DNA from: Pisolithus tinctorius
Taxonomy: Eukaryota; Basidiomycota; Agaricomycetes; Boletales; Pisolithaceae
Reading direction: 5' to 3'
NCBI GenBank assembly: GCA_024663395.1
Contig: JANFAH010000054.1
Span: forward strand, 248,001 to 312,000
Length of the DNA stretch: 64,000 bases
In this document: piece by piece, positions 34,829-46,528 of the stretch
Layout: each line of letters starts with the position of its first letter
Position numbering within the stretch: the first letter of the stretch is position 1
The notes under the pieces: generated by a model
What the model was told of the DNA's origin: nothing
The model's input: only the letters and a program-made list of their open reading frames with translations
Database searches by the model: none
Made by a program: the position numbers and the translations under genes

Positions 34829-37800
34829 ATGTTGAGCGTGGATGTAAACAGCTCCCCTGTCAAGGGAAAGGCCAAGGATGATGGTAGATGGCGTTCAAAT
34901 TGGTGGGATTTTCATCCCTTGGTTGAAAATATCCAGCGGTACGCCTCCTGAGGCCGTCTCTCATCCTACTATCTATTCACCTTCTCTCTTCCAGCCCAGT
35001 CGCATGGTCGACTTCCTCTGTCATTTTCACCGCGCACTCGTCCCAGCCTCTCCTACTTGGTCGCCTATTTCCATCATCAAGGCAGTTCATCGTCCCTTCT
35101 CCTGAACCTGTCATTCGATCACTGTCGTCTTTCGAGCCCCCAAGTGTCATAAGCGTCGCTCCAAATGACCAATGGCTGTTTGCGTTCTATCCTGGCATCG
35201 AAGGAGACGGGATTGCCTGTCTCTGGAAACGCGGATATCAAGTAGATAGCTGGACAGTCAAGGAGTGTTGGCCGATGAGCCCGGGAGCCGGAGTGATCAC
35301 CGCCGCTTGGGCAGGGGTCGAACGAGAGGTATGCGGTTGCGGTATAGCTTGGAGCCTTAAATGACAATAAGAACAGTGGATAACATCCAGTGACGGCTTT
35401 TGTTCACGTCTCCCATTACGCGGCCCACTCACACCTGTTTCGAATCCCACCCTACTTCTGGTCACTCAATCTCACGAACTCTATGTCTGTTATGCACGCC
35501 CCTACTCACCTTCGCTAAGCTTTCTCTGTTGTTCCTTGGTTCAGCCGTACTTCATTACGGAGGGCCAAAGCCGGACTGCATTTCATGACGTACCTTCCGG
35601 ACCAAAGTCTTCTAGGCTCTGTACCAGGGCTGCTATTGGGTTCATGTACACTGGTGCGTGTGTCTCTCCCTACTGTGAATCTACCAGTGACTCTGCTCCA
35701 GACTCCTCACTGCTGGTGGCCATGAGGTCCCGGCGATATCCCACCACTGACAGTTTGGCGCCTGTTGCACACAATGACAGTGACCTTGGTCTCCCGTTGG
35801 ATACACCACATGGAGCTATGCCGGAAGAGCAATCTCCACCCTTAGACTGGGGTGCGCTGGCAGAGGAACAGACCATTGAACTTTGTGAAGTTAAGCTGCG
35901 TTTTGACGGATCAGCTATCAGTATGCAGTCGTGCCTTTCTTACCGGTTAACTCTCATACGCTCAACTAGACCTCATAAGTTACCCACTGACACCTATTTA
36001 CCATTCCTCACTTCACCTCACCAACCTTGCATTCACATGTGCTCCGCCTCCAAAGCCCGATCCCAATGCGTCCCCAAAATCCTCACCTAGAAAGGACAAA
36101 CAATCAGCGCGCCATATATCGGAGACTACGGCGATCTTCCTTGTTGCCTCCTTCATCGATTATGACGATTGTCCGTTGCTTTCCCACTAACATGTACCGC
36201 GCTTACTCCCTCCACAGACAACTCAATCCCAAAATCAGAAATGACCTCTTATTCTATATCCAGAATTCTACCTTCACCGACGGTCAAAAGTTCTTGGGTA
36301 CTGCTTTCTTCGCATTCTGATCAGTCACTAACGTCATTGCCAGTCAATCCGCCAGACCGGGGAATGCTCCTTTGCTCCCCGTGTTATACTTTCTTTTGCG
36401 CCAGCGTGGTCGCCGTGTAATTTCAGGAAAAGTGCCGTCGTCGTGATGCTAGCCGATACCGCAGGGTCGAAATTCCGAGGAGGATCTAGGGTTAAGGAAG
36501 TTCCTGTTGGTTGTTTCATTGTCTTACAGCTGTGCGTCCTGCGAGTTTCGATCAGCCGCTTACTAACCAGTGTGTAGTCCTGATTTATCCAACGATGAGG
36601 GTTGGGATCGTCCCCGCATCATGTCACCTGTTAGTAGGGCGGGAATGGATTGTAAGCCTCCTCCAGCGCTCCATGCACACTTTTGAAATTTCCTAAAAGG
36701 GCCAGTGAGTATCGCTATGTCCGTGAATCGCACACTTTTGTGTGCAGTATCCATGACTCGGGTTTCCATCCACTGCCTTCCCAGGCCTTGTGCCAGCAGT
36801 GCAGAATTGATCGGTATGCACACATCTGGTGGTTGTGTAACGCGCTAACTTGATAAGGTCCCGGCCCTCTTTCTCCACTTGCCATGATTTTGACCTCCGC
36901 ACTGGTATCACGGAGATCTATCGCGGATATCACTCACGTGCTATGCTTACCTTCAACACCAACGGAGAGTATCATCGAGACATTTTCTGGTCTTTCGTTG
37001 GCTCAAGAGGTTAACGCCCGCACTGGTAGCGCAGCGTCGCTCACTTTGATGGAAGTCATCGGTGCGGAACTTGAGGTATACAAGTATGTAGTCTCTTCTT
37101 TCTCTGTACATTCCCTTCCCAATTGTGAGGATCAGAGCGAGAGCGGCTTCAACAGCAGATGAAGATGTGAAGGAACACCTCACCTCGCTTTGGCAGAATG
37201 CTCACAATATCTGTTCTGTGGCATCTACGCTTTCTGCGTTCGAGGATTGCAAAGATCAGGAAGGCTATGATCTAGGTATATGCGTTCTTTTCATTCAGAT
37301 CCGTGGACTCAGCCATTGAGTCAGATGTTGTTTGGCAACTTGTCAGTTTGTCGGAATGGGCAGTTGCCTTCCTGGAAAACATCATCAAAGAGTGTTTGTT
37401 ACTCTGTGACATGACGGATGTCGTCCCCAAGGTTACCGAACTGAAACGCGAGCCCATAGATGATAACCCCTTTTTCCCGGAAAGTAAGCCGACCGATTTG
37501 CGTTAGCGCAATGCCGCTCTTTTGACGATGTTGATTATAGGCGCGCCTCCTGCTGATGCTATTTCCCCGTTCGATATACCCGCTTTGCTGCACCTCGTGC
37601 ATCCCTCGCTACTGGCGAACCTTCTCAACATGACTTCACATGTGTACCAATTTTACCAGTGGTTAAACTCGATGACAGCAAGGGGAGAGAGTGGCCAAAT
37701 GGCGCGGGATACCCTCCTTGATGTCGTTGATTATTCCGGGTTGAATCTCGAGGCATTGGAGGACATATTCAGAAATGTGCACAAGGAAGTGAGCGCTATC

Positions 37801-38243
37801 CCAGGTAGGCCATTTCGCGCTTCAGTTTGGAAGAAATTTGGTTATACGGGAAGTTAGGAGAGCAAACGCGATCGTCGCTAGCAAGATGTCACCCCGTGCC
37901 GGCACAACACCACGAACTCCAAAAAATCGTCCACATGCTATCTTCATCCACAGCGATTAATAAGTCCCGTCTTTTCATCAAACCGTCCGACCTTGTCGAC
38001 GGCTTCACGAATCTCTCTATCTCTGCACCTCCGTGGAAGGAGCAGGGCAAGGATGTCGTGACAAAGGCCCAATTAATCCGTAGAGGCATCGGAGTTACAT
38101 GTCTCAGATGTGGGCAAGAATCTGAAGTTGTCGGGGAGGTGGGATTGCCTAGACACGTCTTGTCGATGTGGAGATCGTGGGAGAGGACGTGGATGACTCG
38201 ATGTGTGTGTGGAGGGTCGTGGGTGGGGGCGAGTGCATCATGA
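34829..38243 (+). CDS. MED16: Mediator complex tail subunit 16
   Basis: MED16/Sin4 lies in the Mediator tail and relays activators to RNA polymerase II. The N-terminal beta-propeller part reads NWWDFHPLVENIQR, then PVAWSTSSVIFTAHSSQPLL, SVISVAPNDQWLFAFYPGIE and GVITAAWAGVERE. The next exon starts WITSSDGFCSRLPLRGPL; KEVPVGCFIVLQL, AMSVNRTLLCAVS and RRSIADITHVLCLPSTPTES follow. The helical C-terminal part includes PALLHLVHPSLLANLLNMTS, and the zinc-binding tail has GIGVTCLRCGQESEVVGEVG then MTRCVCGGSWV, i.e. paired CxxC/CxC cysteines. At least eight short introns are needed. The first in-frame ATG (34829) was chosen; a longer N terminus is possible. Parts of this gene are duplicated downstream (41325-41970 and about 44786-44840). 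Confidence 0.82.
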
Positions 38244-38558
38244 CTTGTAGTACATATCTTTTGAGTATTTAACATGACCTAAGTTAGATGCTGGTTTAAG
38301 GCTCAGGAAGGCACTTTAATTTTTGAACGTTATCACTGCGCAGGGTAGTTCGTAAAATCTTGCAAAGGCTCGTAACAGTGTTTACCCCAGGATAAGCCAG
38401 AATTCTATTCTTCTATTCTATTGCTGTAAATACAAGCGCGGTATATGCACGATATGTGTGGTCTTCAGTGAGCGCTTTAACCAATCTGCGGTGCGGTACC
38501 AAGCAGATGGATGTAATCGAAGCCCGCCTGCTTGAATTCTCGTCCCTCGCACCATGAA

Positions 38559-40635
38559 CTACAAGGCGTACACGAACCATGCACTGCGATCTCCCGAATG
38601 TTCGGGTTCATCTTCCTTTGCCATAGAAAGCCTCATCTTCGCCTTTGCACGATTCTCCCGTAAGAGGTAGAGCAGATTTAGAGATGAGACTACGACCAGG
38701 CCAATGGACATGACGACGAATGTGATCGTGGCTGCCGTGTAATTTGGACCGGGTGACAAGGAGCCAAGTAACCAGGTTGCGAGAATTGCACCTAAATTAC
38801 TCGCAACGGAGACGAAGGCAACGCCACTTGCTCGCCGGGTGTGGGGAGCACTATTGTTGGCGACCCATGTAATTTCGGCTGGAGCACTTGCATATGCACC
38901 CGTCACCGAAAAAAAGAGCGAAGCATACCGGATGCGTTGGGAAGTGCTCACTGAAGTGTCGAGTCAGTATATGGGGAAGTATAGGGCACTTAACTATACC
39001 ATAGAACGTGGAAAACCCTATTATACACCAGATCGAGAAAAATATCACTGTGAGGCCCCGGCAGCCGTAACGATCGGAAAAGAATGCGGAAATCATGGAG
39101 GCTATATGTCGACAATACATTGGCGATTAGCAACTTACAGAACAGTAGACTAGACTATGCTTACCAAAAAACGCAAGAACGAAAGGGGGAACGCTCATAA
39201 GCTGTGCCTGATTGCCTGTGTACCCCAGGCCAGCAACGATCGTCGGTTCAAAGCTGGGCATTCAAAGTCAGGCAGATAGACACTACAAAGCACAAAGACT
39301 CACAATGCAAGCCCAAACAGCAGTGCACCTGGATCTGACATGTAGCAGGAGGAAATCCAAGGATGACAACTGACTCACCACCAAAAAATACAACGACACA
39401 GAGCATTAATACTTGCGGTGAACGAATCGCTCTCAGCACTTCTATCCAGCTGAAATCATCCTTGCTCTCATCCTCGGAGATGGCTTTACTGCTCTTGAGT
39501 TTCGAGAGAACATACGATCTTTCCTCTGGAGATAAAAAGCGCACAGTCTCTGGGGACCGAGGCAGAATGAGAAACGAGAAGATACCGAATAGGACGGTGA
39601 ACAATCCCTCCTGGAAGCTCCATCGATATCATTTTCCCTGAAATCGGAGGGGGCAACATACAAGAATGAATATCCATGACCACCCTGGTTTTCCACCTAC
39701 TCCGTCCATTTTCGTTATAGCGGCAGCTAACAAGCCAGAGAAGGCCCCTGTTAATGATGCCGAGGCAAAGAAAGTAGTTATCCTGCAAAGGAGCGCCATG
39801 AGCGAAGTCATTGGAATGGTATAAACCCGAACCTAACCTGATCTGTAACCTCTCTCTGGGGTAGAAGGAGGAAAGGTAAAGGACGAGTCCTGGAAAGAGG
39901 CCGCCTGTGGCCGGACATGGCAGTTCATCAGAGACTGTAAGACCCCATTGTATGCTCCTCATCCTACCTTGTGTCAAACCCAGAAAGAATCGACATAAAT
40001 ATAGTCCAGTATAATCAGTAACGAGTCCTAAATAGAATTATAGTTAGGGGCATCAGTTATCTGAAAATTTCTCATACCTTGCATTGCAGCGACTATGCCC
40101 CACAGGATAACCATGGTAGGTAACATAAGATTTGGTCCGACACGCTACGAATACGAAGGTCAGGACAACCCACCGTCGAAAAGGTGGACTAACTTTCAAA
40201 ATCAGATTTGAAGGTAACTCCATGGCGATATAGGGGCTACACAGTTTCAATAAAAAATCCGTAATTTTCCTTGAACGTGCTTACACCCAAGTGAGCGTCA
40301 AAGCCACGGTGTACTGCAACGGAGTCAATCAGAGAAATCAGAGTCACCGTCAGAGCTTACCTGGTAGTCTGAAATTTTCAATGCTGTCTGCATACCAGCG
40401 ACACGCGCATTTCCGATGTTGTTCATGTCCTGATTGTCCGGGACATTAAACTGAGCGGAACTTTGAGCTGTGCGATACGCATAGCGAGACGTACGAAGGA
40501 AGAAAGCAAGTAGAACGCAGTGCACGTTGGGAGAACCCATATGTCAAACTTTCTCCAGACAGCATCCTCCAGGGCGGCAGAATCTCGTTGAGAGGGGTCA
40601 GCCAGGTCGGATTTGTTGAGAGCGTCCATGTACAT
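38559..40635 (-). CDS. MFS transporter, anion:cation symporter (ACS) family, copy A
   Basis: Dal5/Tna1-type permease with 12 predicted membrane segments; members take up small organic anions such as allantoate or nicotinate. Exon 1 encodes MYMDALNKSDLADPSQRDSA and the first membrane segment, CTAFYLLSSF. The next exon gives DMNNIGNARVAGMQTALKIS, the family signature after TM1. Further on are LCRFFLGLTQG-type sequence, FPGLVLYLSSFYPRERLQIR, WSWIFILEG-type sequence then GIFSFLILPRSPET, GALLFGLAFFEPTIVAGLGY and ITWVANNSAPHTRRASGVAF. The C terminus is EHSGDRSAWFVYAL. Introns join cleanly and no stop interrupts the frames I followed, so this copy looks functional. The substrate is not predictable. 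Confidence 0.82.
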
Positions 40636-41324
40636 TGGGAATGAGCAAGATAGGTCTCTCAGCTTCGTCTCAAAGCTGTCGATTATGATGGAGAAACATC
40701 GTGACCTTTTTTATTTTCTTTCCGATCTGGCAGTGCAATGGGATTAGAAAACTTAGCTCCGCCTTCGCCGGAAACATTTGTACGACCCCTTAACAGTTGT
40801 TACAAAGCCTGAATTCAAAAGGTGCTCGTCATACATACCAACTCCTAAGCATGTCGTCATGATAGGGACTGTGAATGGAAATGCCGGCGTTTATTAGTCC
40901 CGGGTTCATTCAAATTTGGACTGCGGGCTACTCCCGCGATGGGAATCACGGCACTATACCTTCCAACATATGTAACATCAAAACCCCTCGGACGCCACCA
41001 CGTGCATACGCATATGCAGTGTAATGGCAACGATCCATCTACGATTTGATTCCGCTGGCTGCGACGGGCTGTTGCACGCACGTCTGCAAAAGTTTGCGCG
41101 GGTCGCCAGTCGCCGTGATGCATATCTGCTGCGGAGTGAGTTTAAAGGTAGATGTAATACCAAAAGCCCACTGCGACACCCTGGACGCCACCAGTGCACA
41201 TGCCATCATATGTGTTTGATACATATACGCAGCCGTAGAGTCTGTTTATGTAGATTGGCACAACCCTGCACATACAAACGACGAACCTCACGGATCATGG
41301 CTACCCTTGCTGCTGGTGGCGTAA
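40636..41324. other. Intergenic between duplicated units
   Basis: Holds the copy A transporter promoter; the first 250 bp or so resemble the region right of copy C (45720-46010). No gene supported. Confidence 0.45.
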
Positions 41325-41970
41325 GTCAAATTTCCCAATGGTTAAACTCAATGACAACAGAGAGTGATAGTGCCCAGATCCGGGGCTGAGTACCCTCCGT
41401 GATGTCGTTGATTAATTGTGATTGAACCTGGAAGCATAAGATTTAGAACTGAGCTCGAACGCTATCCCAGGTAGGTCATTCCGCGCTTCTGATTTGGAAG
41501 GAGTTCGATTGCACGGTAACATAGGAGAGCAAAAAAACGACCGGTGATCACGAACAAGATTTCAAAGTTCATCGTTTCAACCTTGTCCCCGCACAACTCC
41601 AACTCCAAAAAAGTCGACCACACGCTAGGTTCGTTTGCAACGATTACATTAGGGTCGCTCAAAGTTGGCGCCGATGCCCACGCCTACAGCTAATTTATGG
41701 TAGTCGCGCTGTAGGCGTAGGCATAGGAAGCGGCGGCGCCAGCTTTGAGTGGCCCTAATAATAATTTCATCATCTGACCTGTCCCCTCCCCGGAAAGAAC
41801 GAGCCAGCTACTCTGGATGGGCTTCGGGGTCAGATGTCTCAGATGTGCACAGCAATCTGAGGTTGGCGGAGAGGTGGGTGTGCCTGGACACGTCTTGTTG
41901 ATGCTAGAGACCATGGGAGTGTTAAGGGCTGCTGAGCGCTGAGGGCTGTGGGTGGGAGTGAGTAATATAT
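41325..41970 (+). pseudogene. MED16 3'-end relic (duplicate)
   Basis: Clearly homologous at the DNA level to 37645-38240 of MED16. It starts with the sequence for QWLNSMT, keeps the intron border 'GCTATCCCAGGTAGG', and retains the zinc-tail exon ('GTCTCAGATGTG...'). Stops and frameshifts break it: TGA within the first 60 bp, further deletions near 41430, and a foldback insertion at 41648-41759. It is untranslatable. It travels with the transporter copy behind it, exactly as MED16 lies beside copy A. Confidence 0.8.
41648..41759. repeat. Foldback (hairpin) insertion inside the MED16 relic
   Basis: Arms 41648-41690 and 41708-41759 are inverted copies with a few mismatches; they start ATTAGGG and meet at CCTACAGC/GCTGTAGG with a 17-base loop. 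The parental MED16 copy has only CGATTAATAAG at this place (about 37955-37970), so the hairpin is an insertion present only in the duplicate. It resembles a foldback or MITE-type element with AT-rich target. Confidence 0.6.
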
Positions 41971-42260
41971 GATGACACATCTACATAGAATGTTTTCCTA
42001 AATGTAACCTGGATCTGACAGTACTGGTACAAGGCGCGGGAAGGCACTGTTTGAATTTTTGAACATGAATCACTGCGCAGGGTGGTCTGTAAAATCTCGC
42101 AAAGGTCTAACCAGCCGTATTCACCCTACGATTGAACGTACAACAACACGGCAGGTCACAGCATAAGCCGGATAGTTGTATGCTATTAGGCTAAAAGTAG
42201 GCGTGGTAGTGAACTTTACATTGGGTTTTCCGCTTGAATGCGGGACCTTTACACCATGAC

Positions 42261-44352
42261 CTACAAAGTGTACACGAACCATGCGCTGCGATCTCCCAAA
42301 TGCTCGGGTTCACCATGTCTCGCCATGGAAAGCCTCGTTTCTGCCTTCGCACGGTTCTCCCGTGAAAGATAAAACAGATTTAGGGATGAAACTACGACCA
42401 TGCCAATGGACATGGCAATGAATGTGATCGTGGCTGCAGTATATTCTGGAGCGGGTGACAGCGACCCAAGCAACCAGGTGGCGAGAATGCCACCTGAATT
42501 ACTGGCAACAAAGCCGATGGCGATACTACTTGCTCGTCGGATGTGAGGTGCGCTGTTATTGGCGAGCCAAGTGATGGCAGCTGGAGCACTAGCATATGCA
42601 CCAGTCACAGAGAAGAAGAGTGAAGCATATTGGACACGTTGGGAAGTGGTCGCTGAGTTGTCGAATCAGCATACTGAGAGGAATACAATGCATTTAACTA
42701 TACCATAGAACATGGAAAACCCGATTACGCCTGAGACTGCGAAAAATATCACTGTAAGCCCGCGACAGCCGTACCGATCAGAAATGAATGCGGAAATCAC
42801 GGAGGCTGTAGGTTGGCAATGCATTGGCGATTAGCAACTCTCAGCACTAATAGTTCATGCTTACCAAAAAATGCAACGGCGAAAGGGGGAACGCTCATAA
42901 GCTGTGCCCGATTGCCTGTGTACCCCAAGCCAGCAACGATTGTGGGCTCGAAGCTACGCATTTAATGTCAGGCAGATAGACACTATCAAACACAGAGACT
43001 GACAATGCAAGCCCAAACAGCAGTGTTCCTGGTTCTGACATGTAGCAGGAGGAAAGCCAAGGATGACAACTGACTCACCACCAAAAAATACAATAACAGA
43101 GACCATTAATACTTGCGGTGAACGAATCGCTCTTAGTACTTCTATCCAGCTGAAGTCATCTTTCCCTTCATCCTCGGAGATAGCCCTGCTGCTCTTGAGC
43201 TTCGAGAGAACATACGATCTTTCTTCTGAAGATAAAAAGCGCGCAGTCTCTGGAGACCGAGGCAGAACGAAAAACGAGAAGATACCAAATACGAAGGTGA
43301 ACAATCCTTCCTGGAAGCTCCATCGATATCATGTTCCCTGAAATTGAAGGGGGCAACATACAAGAATGAAAATCCATGACCACCCTGGTTTCCCACCTAT
43401 TCCGTCCATCTGCATTATAGCAGCAGCTAGCAAACCAGAGAAAGCGCCTGTTAATGATGCTGAGGCAAAGAAAGCAGTTATCCTGTAAGGAGCGTCATGA
43501 GCTCATGAACAATGCCATTGGGGTGGCATAATGCCTAGACTAACCTGATCTGCAATCTATCTCTGGGGTAGAAAGAAGAAAGGTAGAGGACAAGTCCTGG
43601 AAAGAGGCCACCTGTGACCGGACATGGTAGTTCATTAGAGAATTGGTATCTTGAACATTTCCGATTCTACCTTCCGCCAAGCCCAGAAAGAATCGACATA
43701 AAAGGAGTCCAGTATAACTAGTAACGAGTCCTAGATAGAATCACAATTCACAATTAAGTGTAAGATATCAATCATTTGGAACCACCGCGTACCCTGCATT
43801 ACAGCAACTATGGCCCACAAGGTAACCATAGTAGGTAACATGAGATGTGGTCCCACACGCTACAAATTACGAAGATCAGAACAATACACAATCAAAATTG
43901 TGTACCAACTTTCAAGATCAGGTTTGAAGGTAACTCCATAGCAATGTAGGGGCTACGCAATTTCAACAGAAATTCCACAACTTTCCAAGAACGCGCTTAC
44001 ACATAGGTAAGCGTCAAAGCTACGGTGTACTGTGGGCAGGGGTCAAACCATCTACAAAGACATCATTCAACATCAAAGCTTACTTGGTAGTTTGAAATTT
44101 TCAATGCTGTTTGCATACCGGCAACACGCGCATTCCCAATGTTACTCCTGTCCTGGTCGTCCGGGATGCTAAACTGAGCGGGACTTCGAAATGTATGACA
44201 CGAATGGCACGACGTACGAAGAAAGAAATCAAATAAAGCGCGGTGCACATAGGGAGAACCCAGATATCAAGCTTCCTCCAGACAACACGCTCCAGGACAG
44301 CAGAATCCTGTTCAGAGAGGTCATCGCAAACGGGTTTGTCGAGCGCGTCCAT
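42261..44352 (-). CDS. MFS transporter, ACS family, copy B (tandem duplicate)
   Basis: Same exon layout and nearly the same protein as copy A: MDALDKPVCDDLSEQDSAVL, then CTALYLISFF, NIGNARVAGMQTALKISNYQ after the first intron, GIFSFFVLPRSPETARFLSS, FSWIEVLRAIRSPQVLM and AWFVYTL at the end. Differences are mostly substitutions (for example PETARFLSSEERSY against PETVRFLSPEERSY), and intron borders are kept. I found no stop in the frames I followed, so it may be functional, although several introns have small indels. Decayed MED16 tail sequence lies beyond its 3' end, as expected from segmental duplication. Divergence from copy A suggests the event is not very recent. Confidence 0.72.
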
Positions 44353-44785
44353 GTGCTCTGGGAATGAAAAGGATTAATGCCCTCTCAGTATCGTCTCCAG
44401 GGCGCTCCCAAAATCGAGGTGGTTATAAGGCGGCGATCAAAAATCCCACTACAGTACCGCACTGGCAACCTGCTAAAATGCCTATTCGCCACATCCAACC
44501 ATGCCGTAAGAACTATCGCAACTTTCTTTATCCGTCGGAGGGCTGTAAAAATAACCACCTTCGGTATCGATACGGTTTGCTTCCGGGCGACAATTTGATG
44601 CCCGCATCCTTATCGACTCATTGAGGGTAGACTATTAGGCACGGCGCAGTAATATGGTTTCACCGGGTGACGTATGTGCTGCAGGCCTGGCCCAAAGATG
44701 TGCTCAAGTAAAAGATCCGCGAGTGTTCAGATGCTCCTTCGTGGACTCACCGTCGCTGGGATTTGCATTACTGTAACGTCGCAAT

Positions 44786-45033
44786 TGTCTCCCATAGGCG
44801 AACCAAAGAGACTCGGCGGAAGATAATCGTTTTCTGATCGGGTTCCCTCTCGACTAATGTCGCATGGGTTACCTGGGTATATTCACACTTTTAGGCTTGC
44901 TCCAGAAAACTACAAGTTCAAAGCCTGGTCAACGTCTCTCCTACTCTTCTCCCTGATACCGCTTCGGAAGGGAAAGGCCAGCCGTTCCCTGCGGACGGGT
45001 AAGCGCTGGCGATGATTCACGATCCAAGTGAAC
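44786..45033 (+). repeat. Displaced copies of MED16 and PUS4 5' flanks
   Basis: About 44786-44840 resembles the DNA just before and at the MED16 start (34766-34820; both contain TCTCCC.TAGGC.AACC.AAGA and GAAGATAAT.GTT). About 44965-45033 resembles the DNA directly before PUS4 (46435-46497; both end GATTCACGAT...GTGAAC). They mark breakpoints of the tandem duplication. Confidence 0.55.
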
Positions 45034-45059
45034 CTCTTGTCTCAGAGGTGTACTCAATT

Positions 45060-45719
45060 ATGCCCACCTGTGACCGGACGTCGCAGTTCGTCAGAGTCCC
45101 CGTATCTTGTACGTTTTTCATTCTACCTTGTGTCAGACCCAGAAAGAATCGACATAGAAGTAGTCCAGCGTAATCAGAGACAGGTCCTAAATAGAACCAC
45201 GATTTCGGGGCGTCAGTTATCTGAAAACTCGGCATACCTTGTATTGCAACAACTATGCCCCACATGATAATCATAGCAGGTGACAAGCGAGCTGGTACAT
45301 CACGCTATAGCTACCTAGATCACAACAACGCAAAGGCCAAAACGTGAGCTAGCTTTCAAGATCAGGTTTGCAGGTAACTCCATGACAACATAGGGCTACA
45401 CAGTTTCAATTAAAAATCTGTAATTCTTCTTGAACGTACTCACACCAACGTGAGTGCTAGGGCCCCGGTGCATTGCGAAGAGGTCAAAGTTTGCATACCG
45501 GCGATAGGCGCATTCCCAGTGTTGTTCGTGTCCCGAGATGCTAAGCTGAGCGGCACGTTCAACTGTATGACACGCGGAGCGAGACGTACAAAGAAAGAAA
45601 TCAAATAAATCGCAGTGCACATAGGGAGAACCCATCTATCAAGATTCCTCCGGACGACATCCTCTAAGACGGCAGAATCCTGTTCTGAGGCCGGGTTTGC
45701 TGAATGCGTTCATGTACAT
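45060..45719 (-). pseudogene. MFS transporter, ACS family, copy C (truncated relic)
   Basis: Matches the 5' third of copies A and B: the start region, CTAIYLISFFVRLAPRVIQL, a damaged NTGNAPIAGMQT and MIIMWGIVVAIQGM, and then LLLCRFFLGLTQG. Homology stops near 45060, inside the next intron/exon, where the PUS4-flank repeat begins. Exon 2 has lost its end ('ALKISDYQ' missing) and exon 1 has lost bases. It is a dead fragment. Similarity extends upstream to about 46010, so the promoter was duplicated as well. Confidence 0.78.
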
Positions 45720-46528
45720 TGGGAATGAGAAAGATAGGTCTCTTAATTTCGTCTCGAAGACGCCCATCACGATGGAGAAGCTCCCAAAATCGAGGCACGG
45801 CGGTCATATCCCGCACGTACATGGTGACCTTTATCGTTTCTTTCCAATACAGTGCGCCCATCTCCGGAAGCATTTGAGTCACCCCTCGTTGTAAGCCGTT
45901 CCAAAGGTGAGAGGGGACGATTGTCTTCCGTCGAGTCTTAGGGGAGACCATTCCAAAGGTGTTCGCCATATACACCAACCCCTAACCGTGTCACCATGTC
46001 ATCATGGTACCGCGAATGGACAAACTAGCGTTTTTTTTGTCTCGTACCCATCCCGTTGCAGTGAAGTTCTCACCAGTACTACGAGACTAGTGTGTATTAG
46101 TACCGGGGCCGTAAAGGTTGATGCCACCTTCCATCTAAAATTCAATTGGTCCGCGGACTGCGGAAGACCTGATGTGCAGAATAACCCTATGACAACAAAA
46201 TATCTTGGACGCGTCTTTGAGGATGTAATGTAGGCAAGTCCTCGCTACGGGCTTCTCATCACAGAAAAAGTGATAAAACATGTTGGTGCTCAGTAAGTAT
46301 GTGGCAATACAATTTTGCCACGACAAGTCACGGGGAACCGTGCGCCTCGGCTTAGAATGGTTATGTACAGGTTCCAGTATTGGCACCTTCAGACTTCAGG
46401 TCGACGTCTTCCCTCCACACGGCGTTGAACTTTGAAGGAGGAAGGCTAGCTGTTCCCGTAGGTAAGCGCCGGCGACGATTCACGATTTGAGTGAACTTCT
46501 GAAGACAGACTCTGGCAAGACTCTGGCC
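45720..46528. other. Duplicated transporter promoter and PUS4 upstream region
   Basis: The left part (to about 46010) is similar to the region upstream of transporter copy A. The right part leads into PUS4 and includes the second copy of the PUS4-flank repeat at 46435-46497. No gene supported. Confidence 0.5.

Noticed and set aside
45664..45978. Minus-strand frame of 104 codons over the start of transporter copy C
   Set aside because: It reads the duplicated promoter region, which is non-coding in copy A.
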